This document shows, in pieces, positions 53,109 through 61,000 of a stretch of 64,000 bases of DNA. How positions within the stretch are numbered: position 1 is the stretch's first letter; each line of letters opens with the position of its first letter. This stretch comes from Bacillota bacterium (GTDB lineage Bacteria; Bacillota; Sulfobacillia; RBS10-35; Bu92): NCBI GenBank assembly GCA_014896375.1, contig JADBKN010000051.1, positions 186,001 through 250,000 of the forward strand, given 5' to 3'. The translations under genes and the position numbers were made by a program. The notes under the pieces are model-generated. The model was not told the DNA's origin. It did no database searches and saw nothing but the letters and a program-made list of their open reading frames with translations.

Positions 53109-53966
53109 TCACCGCGCGAGCTGCCGGGCGCGCCGGCGCGCGCTCCGGATGGTGTTCTGCAGGATCGCGGCCGTCGTCAGCGGGCCCACGCCGCCCGGCA
53201 CCGGCGTCACCCAGCCCGCCACCCGCGACGCCTCCTCGAAGACCACGTCGCCGACCGTGCCGCTATCCGTGACGTTCGTGCCGACATCGATCACCGCAGC
53301 GCCGGGTTTGATCATGTCCCCGCGCACGAGGCCCGCCTGTCCCGCCGCCACGACGAGCACGTCGGCGCGGCGCGTGTGCGCCGCGAGATCCTCCGTGCGG
53401 CGATGGCACACGGTGACGGTCGCGTCCCGCTGCAGGAGCAGCGCGGCCACAGGCCGCCCCACCACGGGGCTGCGCCCCACGACGACCGCCTCCCGACCGG
53501 CCACCGCCACGCCATACTGCTCCAAAAGCACGGCGACCGCGTACGCGGTCGCCGGGATATACGAGGGTAGGCCGAGCGTCAGGAGCCCTTGGGACGCCGG
53601 CGAGGCACCGTCGACGTCCTTTTGGGGGTCGATCGCAGAGAGGACGGATCGCGCATCGATGTGCGCCCCGAGAGGCTGTTGGACCAGGATGCCGTGGACG
53701 TCGTCATCGCGGTTGAGCTCATCCAGTAGGCCGAGGATGTCGTCCTCATCCGCGGCCGCGGGGAGCGGGCACGCCCGCACGCAGATGCCGATGGACGCCG
53801 CCGCGCGTTCCATGCGCAAGACGTACTGGCGCGCCGCCGGGTCTTCCCCGCCCACCACCGCGAGGCCCGGCACGATGCCCTCCCGGCGCAAGCCGCCGGC
53901 TTCCGCGGCCATCCGGCCGAGCCACTGCCGCGCCAGCAGGCGCCCGTCCATCCTGATAGCCGTCAT
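53109..53966 (-). CDS. folD: FolD-like methylene-THF dehydrogenase, catalytic Lys replaced
   Basis: A 285-residue FolD homologue at the head of the purine operon. The fold is intact: ARQYVLRMERA aligns with the YVxxKxKA active-site segment, GILVQQPL with VQLPLP, then VVVGRSPVVGRP (NADP loop) and the C-terminal TPVPGGVGPLT. However, the lysine essential for the cyclohydrolase step (Lys54 in E. coli) is Met, and the VDGFHPxN and PCTP segments are altered (VDGASPASQ, PATA). Dehydrogenase activity may remain while cyclohydrolase activity is probably lost; fchA next door could replace it. Start ATG at 53966. Confidence 0.9.
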   Translation of the reverse strand: MTAIRMDGRLLARQWLGRMAAEAGGLRREGIVPGLAVVGGEDPAARQYVLRMERAAASIGICVRACPLPAAADEDDILGLLDELNRDDDVHGILVQQPLGAHIDARSVLSAIDPQKDVDGASPASQGLLTLGLPSYIPATAYAVAVLLEQYGVAVAGREAVVVGRSPVVGRPVAALLLQRDATVTVCHRRTEDLAAHTRRADVLVVAAGQAGLVRGDMIKPGAAVIDVGTNVTDSGTVGDVVFEEASRVAGWVTPVPGGVGPLTTAAILQNTIRSARRRARQLAR

Positions 53967-54017
53967 GGATCGGCCCCCCGTTCCATTATCCCGGGCGGCA
54001 GCGGCGCTGGGAAGGTG

Positions 54018-54060
54018 ATTTTCGAACTTTTTTCTGCGCTTTGGGCGGAATCGTTCGCGT
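54018..54060 (-). promoter_or_regulatory. Possible PurR-box pair upstream of the purine operon
   Basis: On the minus strand there is CGAAC (54057-54053) and, 25 bases on, the inverted GTTCG (54027-54023). The second element, ATTTTCGAACTTT read on the forward strand, differs from the Bacillus PurBox AWWWCCGAACWWT at one position; the first keeps only the CGAAC core. The spacing is two to three bases longer than in B. subtilis. The site is about 55-90 bp ahead of folD, a sensible operator position. Confidence 0.35.
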
Positions 54061-54131
54061 CTATGTACGCAACAATGCCCGGCGAAGAATGGGGCTCAAG
54101 TGGACGGATCCTGCCTCATGCCGGGGCGCGG

Positions 54132-54983
54132 TCAGGGAATCAGAAGGCGAACGGCGACCATCGCCAGAGCCACGGCGAGCAGCGCGCTGATGCGCGAACC
54201 GCTGAGACGGGTGGACAGCCAAGCACCCACGGGGGCCCCCGCCGCTGCGCCCACACCCAGGGGCACCGCAAGGCGGAAGTCGAGCGTGCCTTGCCAGGCG
54301 TGCGCGACCACTCCTGCAAGGGCGGTGAAGGCCAGCACGAAGTGCGAAGTGGCCGTGGCGATGTGCATGGGATAGGACAAGAGCTCCACAAGGGCGGGCA
54401 CGTGTACGATGCCGCCGCCGATGCCCAAGATCGAGGACAGAAATCCGGCCACCAGGGATATGCCGAGGCCCAGCGGCAGGCTGAACGACCACTCGTGGGT
54501 TTCATCCGCCGCGGCCATCCGGCGCGTCACCCGCCCCCAGGAGAACCACCCAGGGCCGCGCCGGCGATCGTCAGCCCGCTCGCGCGTGGCGGCGTGGGGC
54601 TGCGCGATGCCGCTGACCGCCAGGCGGGCGGCGACGGCGAAGAGCAGCAATGCGAAGAGGATATGGAAGGGGCGGCCCGCCACAAGAGATGAAACCCGCG
54701 CGCCCAGCACGGCGCCCGGCAGGGTGGCCAGGGCGAAAGCCGCCCCCGACCGGTAGTCCACACGGCCCTGACGCGCGTAAGATGCGGCCCCCGAGGCCGC
54801 GTTGGCCAGCACCACGAACAGTGACGTCCCCGCCGCTATATCCGTCGGCACGTGAAAGAACATGATCAGGATGGGCACCAGGAGGAAGCCGCCACCGGCT
54901 CCGATCAGCGTGCCCAGCGCGCCCACGGATGCTCCGAGAACCAGGAGGCCCAATGTGGATAGGATGCTCCACACGGCGATCAC
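54132..54983 (-). CDS. TauE/SafE family membrane exporter (1)
   Basis: A 283-residue membrane protein with about eight helices and the two family repeats: GTLIGAGGGFLLVPILI near the N terminus and LSSILGIGGGIVHVPALV in the second half. Members export sulfite, sulfonates or other organic anions; the substrate here is unknown. A charged cytoplasmic loop (about residues 130-165) separates the halves. The GTG start has AAGGAG about 7 bases upstream. It is divergent from cydAB with a 63-bp gap. Confidence 0.9.
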   Translation of the reverse strand: MIAVWSILSTLGLLVLGASVGALGTLIGAGGGFLLVPILIMFFHVPTDIAAGTSLFVVLANAASGAASYARQGRVDYRSGAAFALATLPGAVLGARVSSLVAGRPFHILFALLLFAVAARLAVSGIAQPHAATRERADDRRRGPGWFSWGRVTRRMAAADETHEWSFSLPLGLGISLVAGFLSSILGIGGGIVHVPALVELLSYPMHIATATSHFVLAFTALAGVVAHAWQGTLDFRLAVPLGVGAAAGAPVGAWLSTRLSGSRISALLAVALAMVAVRLLIP

Positions 54984-55046
54984 CTGACGCTCCTTCCTGA
55001 ATCGCTTCGGCTATCGCTGGACAAGCTACCGAACGGTGAATGCGCG

Positions 55047-56420
55047 ATGCCGGATCCCGCCTTGTGGTCGCGCGCGCTGTTCGGCATGTCCCTGGGCTTC
55101 CACATCGTCTTCGCGACTGTGGGCGTCGGCCTGCCCTTGATGGTCGCCCTGGCCGAAGTCCTCGCTCTGCGCCGTCAAGACCCGTACTACCGTGCGATGG
55201 CGCGCCGCTGGGCGGCCGCGTTCTCCGTCTTCCTGGGAGCGGGCGTCGTGTCGGGAACCATCGTAGCCGTGCAACTTTCACTATTATGGCCGACCTTCAT
55301 GCGTATCGTGGGGCAGATCATCGCCTTGCCCTTCGCCATCGAGGTCTCTGCCTTTTTCATCGAGGCCGTCTTCACCGTCATCTACGTGCTGGCCGGCCAC
55401 ATGATCCCAGCCGGCTGGCGGATCTTCAGCGCGTTCGCAGTCGCTCTCGGCGCAGCCGGATCGGCCGTCCTCATCACAGACGTCAATGCTTTCATGAACA
55501 CGCCCACAGGCTTCCGTCTTGAGGGTGGTCAACTGACCGATATCCACCCGTGGAGGGCGATGTTCAACCCCTCGATGCCGTCGGAGATCTCTCACGTCCT
55601 GGCGACGGCCTACATGACGGTGGCCTTCGTCCTGGCCGGGTTTGCGTGCTGGGGCCTTGGCAGGGTCACATCCGACGAAGTGCGCGCGTACCATGCGCGA
55701 GCCCTCTCCCTATCCATGGCCGTGGCCTCGGCAGGGGCGTTTCTGACCGCGCTCACGGGGGATGGGTCCGGCAAGTTCCTGGCGGCCGTGCAACCTTTGA
55801 AGTTCGCGGCCGCGGAGGGCCTCTTCCGCACGACGAGCCACGCGCCCTTGGTGATCGGCGGATTCCCGGACGCGGTCACACAAACGGTGCGGGGCGGCAT
55901 CGAAGTGCCGGGCATGCTGAGCTGGCTCGCCACAGGCAACCGGAACGGAACGGTGTTGGGGCTCCAGGAGTTTCCGCGATCTGAATGGCCGCCGCTCTTC
56001 GTGCACCTGTTGTTCGACGTCATGGTGGTGATCGGCGGTCTGGCCCTCTTCGTCTCCGCACTCTATTGGTTCTTCAGGTTGCGCCGCTTCAGCGTCCCCC
56101 CGCATGGGTTGCGCACGGCCGTGATGGCGATGGGACCGCTGATGTTCCTGGGGATCGAGGCGGGCTGGGTGTTCGCGGAGATCGGGCGGCAGCCCTGGAC
56201 GATCACCGGGCTTCTCAAAACGAGCGACGCCGTCACGTCCTCCTCGGCGTACGTGACGCCGCTCTTCTTTCTTTTCTTAGGATTGTACGCGGTTCTCGCC
56301 GCCGGGGCGGCGTTCGCCCTCCGACGGTACGTCGTGACCCATCCGTTGCCCGACTTCCTGCATGCCGCCGGTTTGGGCGTCCATCACGCCGTCGCCGTGA
56401 AGGGTGGAGAGCTTGGGTAG
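55047..56420 (+). CDS. cydA: Cytochrome bd-type quinol oxidase, subunit I
   Basis: The 457-residue subunit carries the haems and oxidises quinol while reducing oxygen. The haem ligand His lies in GFHIVFAT (residue 19), with the second His in EISHVLAT and the Met ligand region later. The GRLGYGL-like Q-loop is short, as in cyanide-insensitive (CIO-type) oxidases, and the length (457 against 522 in E. coli) agrees. The start has only a weak ribosome site (CGGTGA). Codons ending in A or T are noticeably more common here than in neighbouring genes. It overlaps cydB. Confidence 0.95.
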   Translation: MPDPALWSRALFGMSLGFHIVFATVGVGLPLMVALAEVLALRRQDPYYRAMARRWAAAFSVFLGAGVVSGTIVAVQLSLLWPTFMRIVGQIIALPFAIEVSAFFIEAVFTVIYVLAGHMIPAGWRIFSAFAVALGAAGSAVLITDVNAFMNTPTGFRLEGGQLTDIHPWRAMFNPSMPSEISHVLATAYMTVAFVLAGFACWGLGRVTSDEVRAYHARALSLSMAVASAGAFLTALTGDGSGKFLAAVQPLKFAAAEGLFRTTSHAPLVIGGFPDAVTQTVRGGIEVPGMLSWLATGNRNGTVLGLQEFPRSEWPPLFVHLLFDVMVVIGGLALFVSALYWFFRLRRFSVPPHGLRTAVMAMGPLMFLGIEAGWVFAEIGRQPWTITGLLKTSDAVTSSSAYVTPLFFLFLGLYAVLAAGAAFALRRYVVTHPLPDFLHAAGLGVHHAVAVKGGELG

Positions 56421-57444
56421 CCACGCGGCCTTCGCTGAAGCCCTCCTCTGGTTTCTTGTCTTCATCTATGCCTTGGCCGGCTCCGTCGATTTCGGGGCCA
56501 CGTTCTGGAAAATGGTCTTCGCGCGGCAGGGAACCGAGGAAGCGGCGGAAGTCGCTGCGAGTTACGTCTCCCCCCTATGGGAGGCGACGAATGTCTTCCT
56601 CGTGCTGATCGCGGTGGTGCTCGTCGGTTTCTTTCCGAAGGCCGCGTTTGTCTACGGCACCGTGTTGCTCATACCCGGCAGCCTGCTCCTCCTGCTCATG
56701 GCCTTGCGAGGCGCGTTCCTGTCGTATGGGTATGCCTATGCGAAGGCGACAGCGTTTCACCGGTACGTCACGGGGCTTACGGCGCTCGTCATCCCTGCGC
56801 TCCTCGTGGCGGTGTTGCCCATCTCTGACGGAGGATACGTACGGCATGTCATGGACACGTACCGCCTGGACCTCCATTCTCTTCTCTCGAGCCCGAAGGT
56901 TTATGCGTATATTCTCTTTGGATTGACAGCCGAACTCTTCATTTCTGCGACGTTTCTTTCGGATTACGCATGGACGAAGGGTGATCGAACCGCGTACCGC
57001 CTCTTTCGGGTGGCGGCATCGGGGGCGGGTCCCGCCATGATCATCGCCGGGCTCACGGCCCTGTTTCTCTTGCCCTCCCCCGCCTGGTTGGCCGGCCGCC
57101 TCCAAGCCCAATGGCCTTTGTGGGTCGCTTCACTGATCTTTATGACGCTCAGCATGTTCGCCCTATGGTGGCCGCGCTCCGACGGGTCCCCCAGCGGCTA
57201 TCCGCGGCTGGCCGTGGTGATGATGGGGCTGCAGTTCGCGTTCGCGCACCTGGGTTACGGCCGTGCACACGCGCCGTACCTGCTCTATCCGTACATCACG
57301 CCACAAGAGGCCTTTACCAATGAAGTCATGTTTCGTGGAGTTTTAATTACTTTAGTCCTTTCCATGGCGATTGTCGTGCCCGCGTTTGTCTGGCTGTGGA
57401 GGCTTTTCATCGCCGGGCCGCGTCCCCGCGGCGGCGCCGTCTAA
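56404..57444 (+). CDS. cydB: Cytochrome bd-type quinol oxidase, subunit II
   Basis: The 346-residue second subunit completes the oxidase with about nine helices. Markers are IYALAGSVDFGATFW near the N terminus (the DG-type stretch), SPLWEATNVFLV, and YPYITPQEAFTNEVMF near the end. The GTG at 56404 overlaps cydA by 17 bp; a TTG at 56413 is an alternative. The 3' part contains AT-rich codons (around 57330-57360), as in cydA. No CydX or CydDC genes are in the window. Confidence 0.94.
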   Translation: MESLGSHAAFAEALLWFLVFIYALAGSVDFGATFWKMVFARQGTEEAAEVAASYVSPLWEATNVFLVLIAVVLVGFFPKAAFVYGTVLLIPGSLLLLLMALRGAFLSYGYAYAKATAFHRYVTGLTALVIPALLVAVLPISDGGYVRHVMDTYRLDLHSLLSSPKVYAYILFGLTAELFISATFLSDYAWTKGDRTAYRLFRVAASGAGPAMIIAGLTALFLLPSPAWLAGRLQAQWPLWVASLIFMTLSMFALWWPRSDGSPSGYPRLAVVMMGLQFAFAHLGYGRAHAPYLLYPYITPQEAFTNEVMFRGVLITLVLSMAIVVPAFVWLWRLFIAGPRPRGGAV

Positions 57445-57467
57445 CCGGTCACGGCGGCTGCATGGCG

Positions 57468-57500
57468 AAAAAAAGACGCCTCCGTTGGTTGGAGGCGTCT
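57468..57500 (-). terminator. Intrinsic terminator after tRNA-Arg (ACG)
   Basis: AGACGCCTCC (57474-57483) pairs with GGAGGCGTCT (57491-57500) over a 7-base loop. On the minus strand the stem is followed by seven T (forward 57468-57474). It may also slow plus-strand transcripts leaving cydB. Confidence 0.88.
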
Positions 57501-57511
57501 CTTCCAAAATA

Positions 57512-57588
57512 TGGTGCGCCCGGGAGGATTTGAACCCCCGACCTACTGATCCGTAGTCAGTCGCTCTGGTCCACTGAGCTACGGGCGC
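57512..57588 (-). tRNA. tRNA-Arg (ACG)
   Basis: Seventy-seven bases with CCA: acceptor GCGCCCG/CGGGCGC, anticodon stem ACTGA/TCAGT with loop CTACGGA (anticodon ACG; A34 is the TadA target) and T arm GGGGGTTCAAATCCTCC. It is followed by a strong terminator. Confidence 0.97.
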
Positions 57589-57608
57589 ACAAAACTTGGG
57601 CAAAGATC

Positions 57609-57702
57609 TGGCGGAGAGGGCGGGATTCGAACCCGCGCTGGGGCTAAACGCCCCACTAGAAGTTTAGCAAACTTCCCCCTTCGGCCTCTTGGGTACCTCT
57701 CC
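57609..57702 (-). tRNA. tRNA-Ser (GCT)
   Basis: Ninety-four bases with CCA: acceptor GGAGAGG/CCCTCTCC-type pairing, anticodon stem GAAGT/ACTTC with loop TTGCTAA (anticodon GCT), a long variable arm (TGGGGCGTTTAGCCCC) and a regular T arm. It reads AGC/AGT and is 20 bp upstream of tRNA-Arg(ACG). Confidence 0.96.
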
Positions 57703-57792
57703 AGACAATCCAGCAAAACTTTCGCGCCGTGACGCCTCATCAGCATAGCACAGGCCGCGCGGCGAAGGCAAGCGCAGGGCCGCGCCGGCGCG

Positions 57793-58119
57793 TCACTTCA
57801 GCGCGTCGAGGATGCGCGCCACCTTGCCGCGGCCGATGACGTCCATCACCCAGCCGGCGAGCACGCTGGTGTAGCCGCGCTGGCGCACATCCGTCGCGAT
57901 CCACGTCGCCCACTCGTCCTCGACGGCCGGGCCGCGCAGCATGCGCTCGCGGTCGAAGAGCGCCGCGATGAACTCGCGCATGGCATCGGCGCGCGGTTCG
58001 AGCTCCCGCTTGTAGAGGCGCCGCTCTCGTCGGTCCATGGTGGCCACGTTTTGCAAAAGCAGGCGCCGCACCGGCTCCTCCAGGCGGAAATGGCGGGCGA
58101 CCTCCTCGTCGACGCGCAC
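57793..58119 (-). CDS. Helical hypothetical protein
   Basis: A 108-residue soluble, highly charged protein, mainly helical (EEPVRRLLLQNVATMDRRER, RELEPRADAMREFIAALFD). Its C-terminal part reads GYTSVLAGWVMDVIGRGKVARILDAL. No family or motif is recognised. The GTG at 58119 has GGGAGGG 7 bases upstream. It is divergent from the DUF2619 gene with a 64-bp gap. Confidence 0.65.
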   Translation of the reverse strand: MRVDEEVARHFRLEEPVRRLLLQNVATMDRRERRLYKRELEPRADAMREFIAALFDRERMLRGPAVEDEWATWIATDVRQRGYTSVLAGWVMDVIGRGKVARILDALK

Positions 58120-58183
58120 GTCGCATCCCTCCCCGACATCTTGTATGCGCGACCGGCATACGGTCGTCACGGGAGGCTCCGGG

Positions 58184-58450
58184 GTGGACCGCGATCCGTT
58201 CGCCGCCGGCATGGCGCTCACGCGCCTGATCTCCGCCTGCATCGAGCTGACGGGCGCCTACCTCATGTGGCGAGCCGGGCGCGTGGACGCCGCCATGCGC
58301 GTCAACGCCTACCTCGGCCTCGTCGGGCCGCTCGTGCTCATCACCGTGACGACGATCGGCATCGTCGGCCTGGCCGGCAAGGGACTGCCGGTCTCCAAGA
58401 TCGTGCTCATCCTCATGGGTGTGTACCTCATCATCTTCGGCACGCGCTAG
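58184..58450 (+). CDS. DUF2619 (YqhV-like) small membrane protein
   Basis: An 88-residue protein with three hydrophobic helices and the family pattern RLISACIELTGAYLMWR, then AYLGLVGPLVLITVTTIGIVGLAGK (landmarks), close in layout to B. subtilis YqhV, a sporulation-associated gene of unknown function near the spoIIIA operon. Here the spoIIIA genes are absent. The GTG at 58184 has GGGAGG 7 bases upstream; the longer frame upstream is not coding. Confidence 0.85.
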   Translation: MDRDPFAAGMALTRLISACIELTGAYLMWRAGRVDAAMRVNAYLGLVGPLVLITVTTIGIVGLAGKGLPVSKIVLILMGVYLIIFGTR

Positions 58451-58530
58451 CGCATGGGACGCGCACCCGGCCCTCCGCCCGGGAATAGACCGATCCCGGT
58501 AGAGCGAGATCAGGGCGGAGGTCGGGGCTC

Positions 58531-59397
58531 ATGTCCATGACGGTCGTGCTGGTGGGATTGCTCGTCGGTACGCTGGTGGGTCTGACGGGCGTCGGCGGCG
58601 GCAGCCTTCTCACGCCCATCCTCATCTGGATGGGCGTGCCGGTGTCCACATCGATCGGCACGGACCTCGTGTCCAACGCGGCGACGAAGCTCCTCGGCCT
58701 CTTCCAACACCACCGGCAGCGCTCCGTGTCCTGGCGCTGGGTGTTCGCGCTTGCGGTGACGGGCGTGCCGGCGGCGCTGCTCGGCACATGGGCCGTCGCC
58801 TGGCTCCACACGCGCCCGGAGACGGACGGCGTCCTCAAGCACATCCTCGGCGCGGCGCTGGTTTTGGCCACGCTGGCGACCGTGGCGCAGGGCTGGGTGC
58901 GGCGGCGCGCGCCGCGTGGGGCGCAGGCGGCGCCGGGTGCGCCGGCGGGGCCGGGTGTGACGGCGGGGCCGAGTGTGGCGGCGCCGGGTAGCCAGGCGGC
59001 GGACGCGGATGCCGCGCCGCCTCTGGACGAGGCCGCCGCCGACGGGCGACCCGGCCGGCTCGTCTACGTCTTCGGGGCGCTCGTCGGCTTCATGGTGGGG
59101 TTGACGTCCGTCGGCGGCGGGGCGCTCGTGGCGCCGGTCCTGTTCCTGCTCTCGCGCCTCTCGCCGCGGCGCATCGTCGGCACCGACATCGGCAACGCCT
59201 TTTTCCTCACGGTGGCGGCCGGCGCCGCGCACGCGGCCATCGGCACGGTGAACCTGCCCCTGGCGCTCAATCTCATGCTCGGTTCGCTTCCGGGCGTGTG
59301 GCTCGGCAGCCGCCTCACGCTCGTGGTGCCGCGGCGGCCGCTCCGGGCCGTCATCAGCGGCATCGTGCTCGTCACCGGCGTACGCTGGCTCGTCTAG
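58531..59397 (+). CDS. TauE/SafE family membrane exporter (2)
   Basis: A 288-residue membrane protein with the two repeats GLTGVGGGSLLTPILIW (residues about 18-34) and GLTSVGGGALVAPVLFLL (about 190-207). The halves are joined by a long Pro/Ala/Gly-rich cytoplasmic linker (about 125-170). The ATG has GGAGG 9 bases upstream. It is only distantly similar to the exporter at 54132-54983. The substrate is unknown; family members move sulfite, thiosulfate or sulfonates. Confidence 0.9.
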   Translation: MSMTVVLVGLLVGTLVGLTGVGGGSLLTPILIWMGVPVSTSIGTDLVSNAATKLLGLFQHHRQRSVSWRWVFALAVTGVPAALLGTWAVAWLHTRPETDGVLKHILGAALVLATLATVAQGWVRRRAPRGAQAAPGAPAGPGVTAGPSVAAPGSQAADADAAPPLDEAAADGRPGRLVYVFGALVGFMVGLTSVGGGALVAPVLFLLSRLSPRRIVGTDIGNAFFLTVAAGAAHAAIGTVNLPLALNLMLGSLPGVWLGSRLTLVVPRRPLRAVISGIVLVTGVRWLV

Positions 59398-59510
59398 GGC
59401 GACGCGCCGCGCGCGCCGGTTCGCTGAGCGCGCGGGCGCGCTCCGCGGAACCTCCTCGTCCCCGTCCGCATAGGAGTGTACAACCGCAATCCCAAAAGGA
59501 GTGGTCATGC

Positions 59511-60017
59511 ATGCCCGTTTGTCCAGGGGGGCAAGTCGCATACACGGTGCGGCCGGGCGACACGTTCTTCCTCCTCGCCCAGCGCTTCGGCACCACGGTG
59601 GCGGCCATCCAGGCCGCGAACCCGGGCGTCAACCCCAACAACCTGCAGATCGGCCAGATCCTCTGCATCCCCGTCGGCGTGCCTTCCGCGTGCCCTCCCG
59701 GCACGTTCGCGCACGTCGTCGTGGCCGGGGACACCTTCTTCCGGCTGGCGCAGCAGTTCGGCACCACCGTGGCGGCCATCCAGGCCGCGAACCCGGGCGT
59801 CAACCCCAACAACCTGCAGATCGGCCAGGTGCTCTGCATCCCGACGGGCGCGCCGGTCACCTGCCCGCCCGGGACGTTCCAGTACACCGTGCAGCCGGGC
59901 GACACGTTCTTCCTCCTCGCCCAGCGCTTCGGCACCACGGTGGCCGCCATCCAGGCGGCGAACCCGACCGTCGACCCGAACAACCTGCAGGTCGGCCAGG
60001 TCCTCTGCATCCCGTAG
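59511..60017 (+). CDS. Triple-LysM protein, spore-coat-like
   Basis: A 168-residue protein composed almost wholly of three LysM domains (residues about 10-55, 67-112, 124-168) separated by CPPGTF linkers. Each has a PGDTFFLLAQRFGTT-type core followed by AANP and LQIGQ, then LCIP. LysM domains bind N-acetylglucosamine in peptidoglycan or spore cortex. It has no signal peptide, which fits mother-cell-made spore-coat or SafA-like proteins. Cysteines recur at CPPG and LCIP, possibly cross-linking. ATG at 59511 has AAGGAG 9 bases upstream. It converges on a glucosaminidase gene, with a shared terminator between them. Confidence 0.9.
   Translation: MPVCPGGQVAYTVRPGDTFFLLAQRFGTTVAAIQAANPGVNPNNLQIGQILCIPVGVPSACPPGTFAHVVVAGDTFFRLAQQFGTTVAAIQAANPGVNPNNLQIGQVLCIPTGAPVTCPPGTFQYTVQPGDTFFLLAQRFGTTVAAIQAANPTVDPNNLQVGQVLCIP
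59541..60014 (+). repeat. Three tandem 171-bp LysM-coding repeats
   Basis: The units start at 59541, 59712 and 59883, an exact period of 171 bp (57 codons). Long blocks such as those coding for FGTTVAAIQAANP and NPNNLQIGQ are nearly identical at the DNA level including silent positions, implying recent duplication or gene conversion. Confidence 0.88.
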
Positions 60018-60157
60018 GCGGCGGATCGGCACGGTGGCGGGATGTCGCCGCCGGCCGGGGTCGGAGAGCGTCGCGACAGGCGCAACGTGGGCTGGCGGGA
60101 ACACGCAGGGTCGGCCGGCGACAATGAGGGCAGAGGTCGATCTCGGAATCGGGGCGG

Positions 60158-60190
60158 AAAAGAAAGGGCGGCTCGGCCGCCCTTTCTTCG
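60158..60190. terminator. Bidirectional intrinsic terminator
   Basis: GAAAGGGCGGC (60162-60172) and GCCGCCCTTTC (60176-60186) form a perfect 11-bp stem with a TCG loop, flanked by an A-rich side (GGAAAA) and a T-rich side (TTCTTC). It separates the LysM gene from the convergent glucosaminidase gene. The rest of 60018-60262 shows nothing further. Confidence 0.85.
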
Positions 60191-60262
60191 TCGCCCACCT
60201 TAGGAGGCCCGGCGATGCGTCCCGCACCGCAGCGCATCGCGCACCGCTCCGCACCGCGCGTG

Positions 60263-60682
60263 TCAGGTCGAGGCGTCGAAGTCCCGCAGGTCGAAGTCGT
60301 CCATGATCTGGATGAGAAAGGATCCCGGCGTGCCGTCTCCCTGGCAGTAGTGGCCGTTGTCGTACGGGCTCTCCCCAAGAGCGCGCGCCACCGCGTCGGC
60401 GTCGCCCGTGGCCGCCGCGGCGCGCACGGCGTCGTAGTACGGCAGGTGCAAGACGCGGATCCAGTCGTCGGTGAACTCGTCGAGCGAGGCGTAGCTCCGG
60501 AAGCCGGACGAGCCATAGATGGCGCCGAGGTTGTTCTGCCGGGCGACGTCGTTCCGCCCCCAGCCGCTCTCCGCCCCCCACTGCGCGAGGATGACGCTGA
60601 CCGGCAGGCCGGTGGCCGCCGCTGCGCGCCGCGCGTAGGGCATCACCCGGTCGATGAAAGCCTGCACGTGTGCGGGCCGCAT
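60263..60682 (-). CDS. Glucosaminidase-domain protein (GH73-like)
   Basis: A 139-residue protein made of one lysozyme-like glucosaminidase domain that should cut the glycan strand of peptidoglycan. The catalytic Glu is in QWGAESGWG, followed by NNLGAIYGS and YASLDEFTDDWIRVL (landmarks), as in FlgJ and LytG. It has no signal peptide or wall-binding domain, so it may act in the spore, after lysis, or with the LysM partner. The ATG has GGAGG 7 bases upstream. Confidence 0.88.
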   Translation of the reverse strand: MRPAHVQAFIDRVMPYARRAAAATGLPVSVILAQWGAESGWGRNDVARQNNLGAIYGSSGFRSYASLDEFTDDWIRVLHLPYYDAVRAAAATGDADAVARALGESPYDNGHYCQGDGTPGSFLIQIMDDFDLRDFDAST

Positions 60683-60854
60683 GACATGACCTCCGCTCGC
60701 CCGCCGCCGCCGCGATGGCGCGGCGCCCCGGTGAAGCGACGCCTGAAGGGCGCGGCGGGCAGGATGGGACGGAGACATGCTATGCAGCACGCCGCAAATG
60801 GGGACGGGCCGCCCGGCCGGGCAGCCCGCATCATGGGAAAACCGCGTCAAATCT

Positions 60855-60940
60855 GTGGCGGAGGGGGCGGGACTCGAACCCGCAAGCCCTTGCGGGCGAC
60901 GGTTTTCAAGACCGTTCCGTTGCCGATTACGGTACCCCTC
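60855..60940 (-). tRNA. tRNA-Ser (TGA)
   Basis: Eighty-six bases with CCA: acceptor GGAGGGG/CCCCTCC, anticodon stem ACGGT/ACCGT with loop CTTGAAA (anticodon TGA), a long variable arm (GCCCGCAAGGGC) and a regular T arm. It follows serS on the same strand, as in B. subtilis, and completes the set of four Ser isoacceptors in this window. Confidence 0.97.
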
Positions 60941-61000
60941 CGCAAACGTTCAGGGCACTCAGCGATCGCGGCGCCCTTGAGCGTTTCCTATGCTATCACG

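Noticed and set aside
59541-60014. CRISPR-like regular repeat spacing
   Set aside because: The 171-bp period encodes LysM domains in frame; there are no short repeats with unique spacers anywhere in the window.
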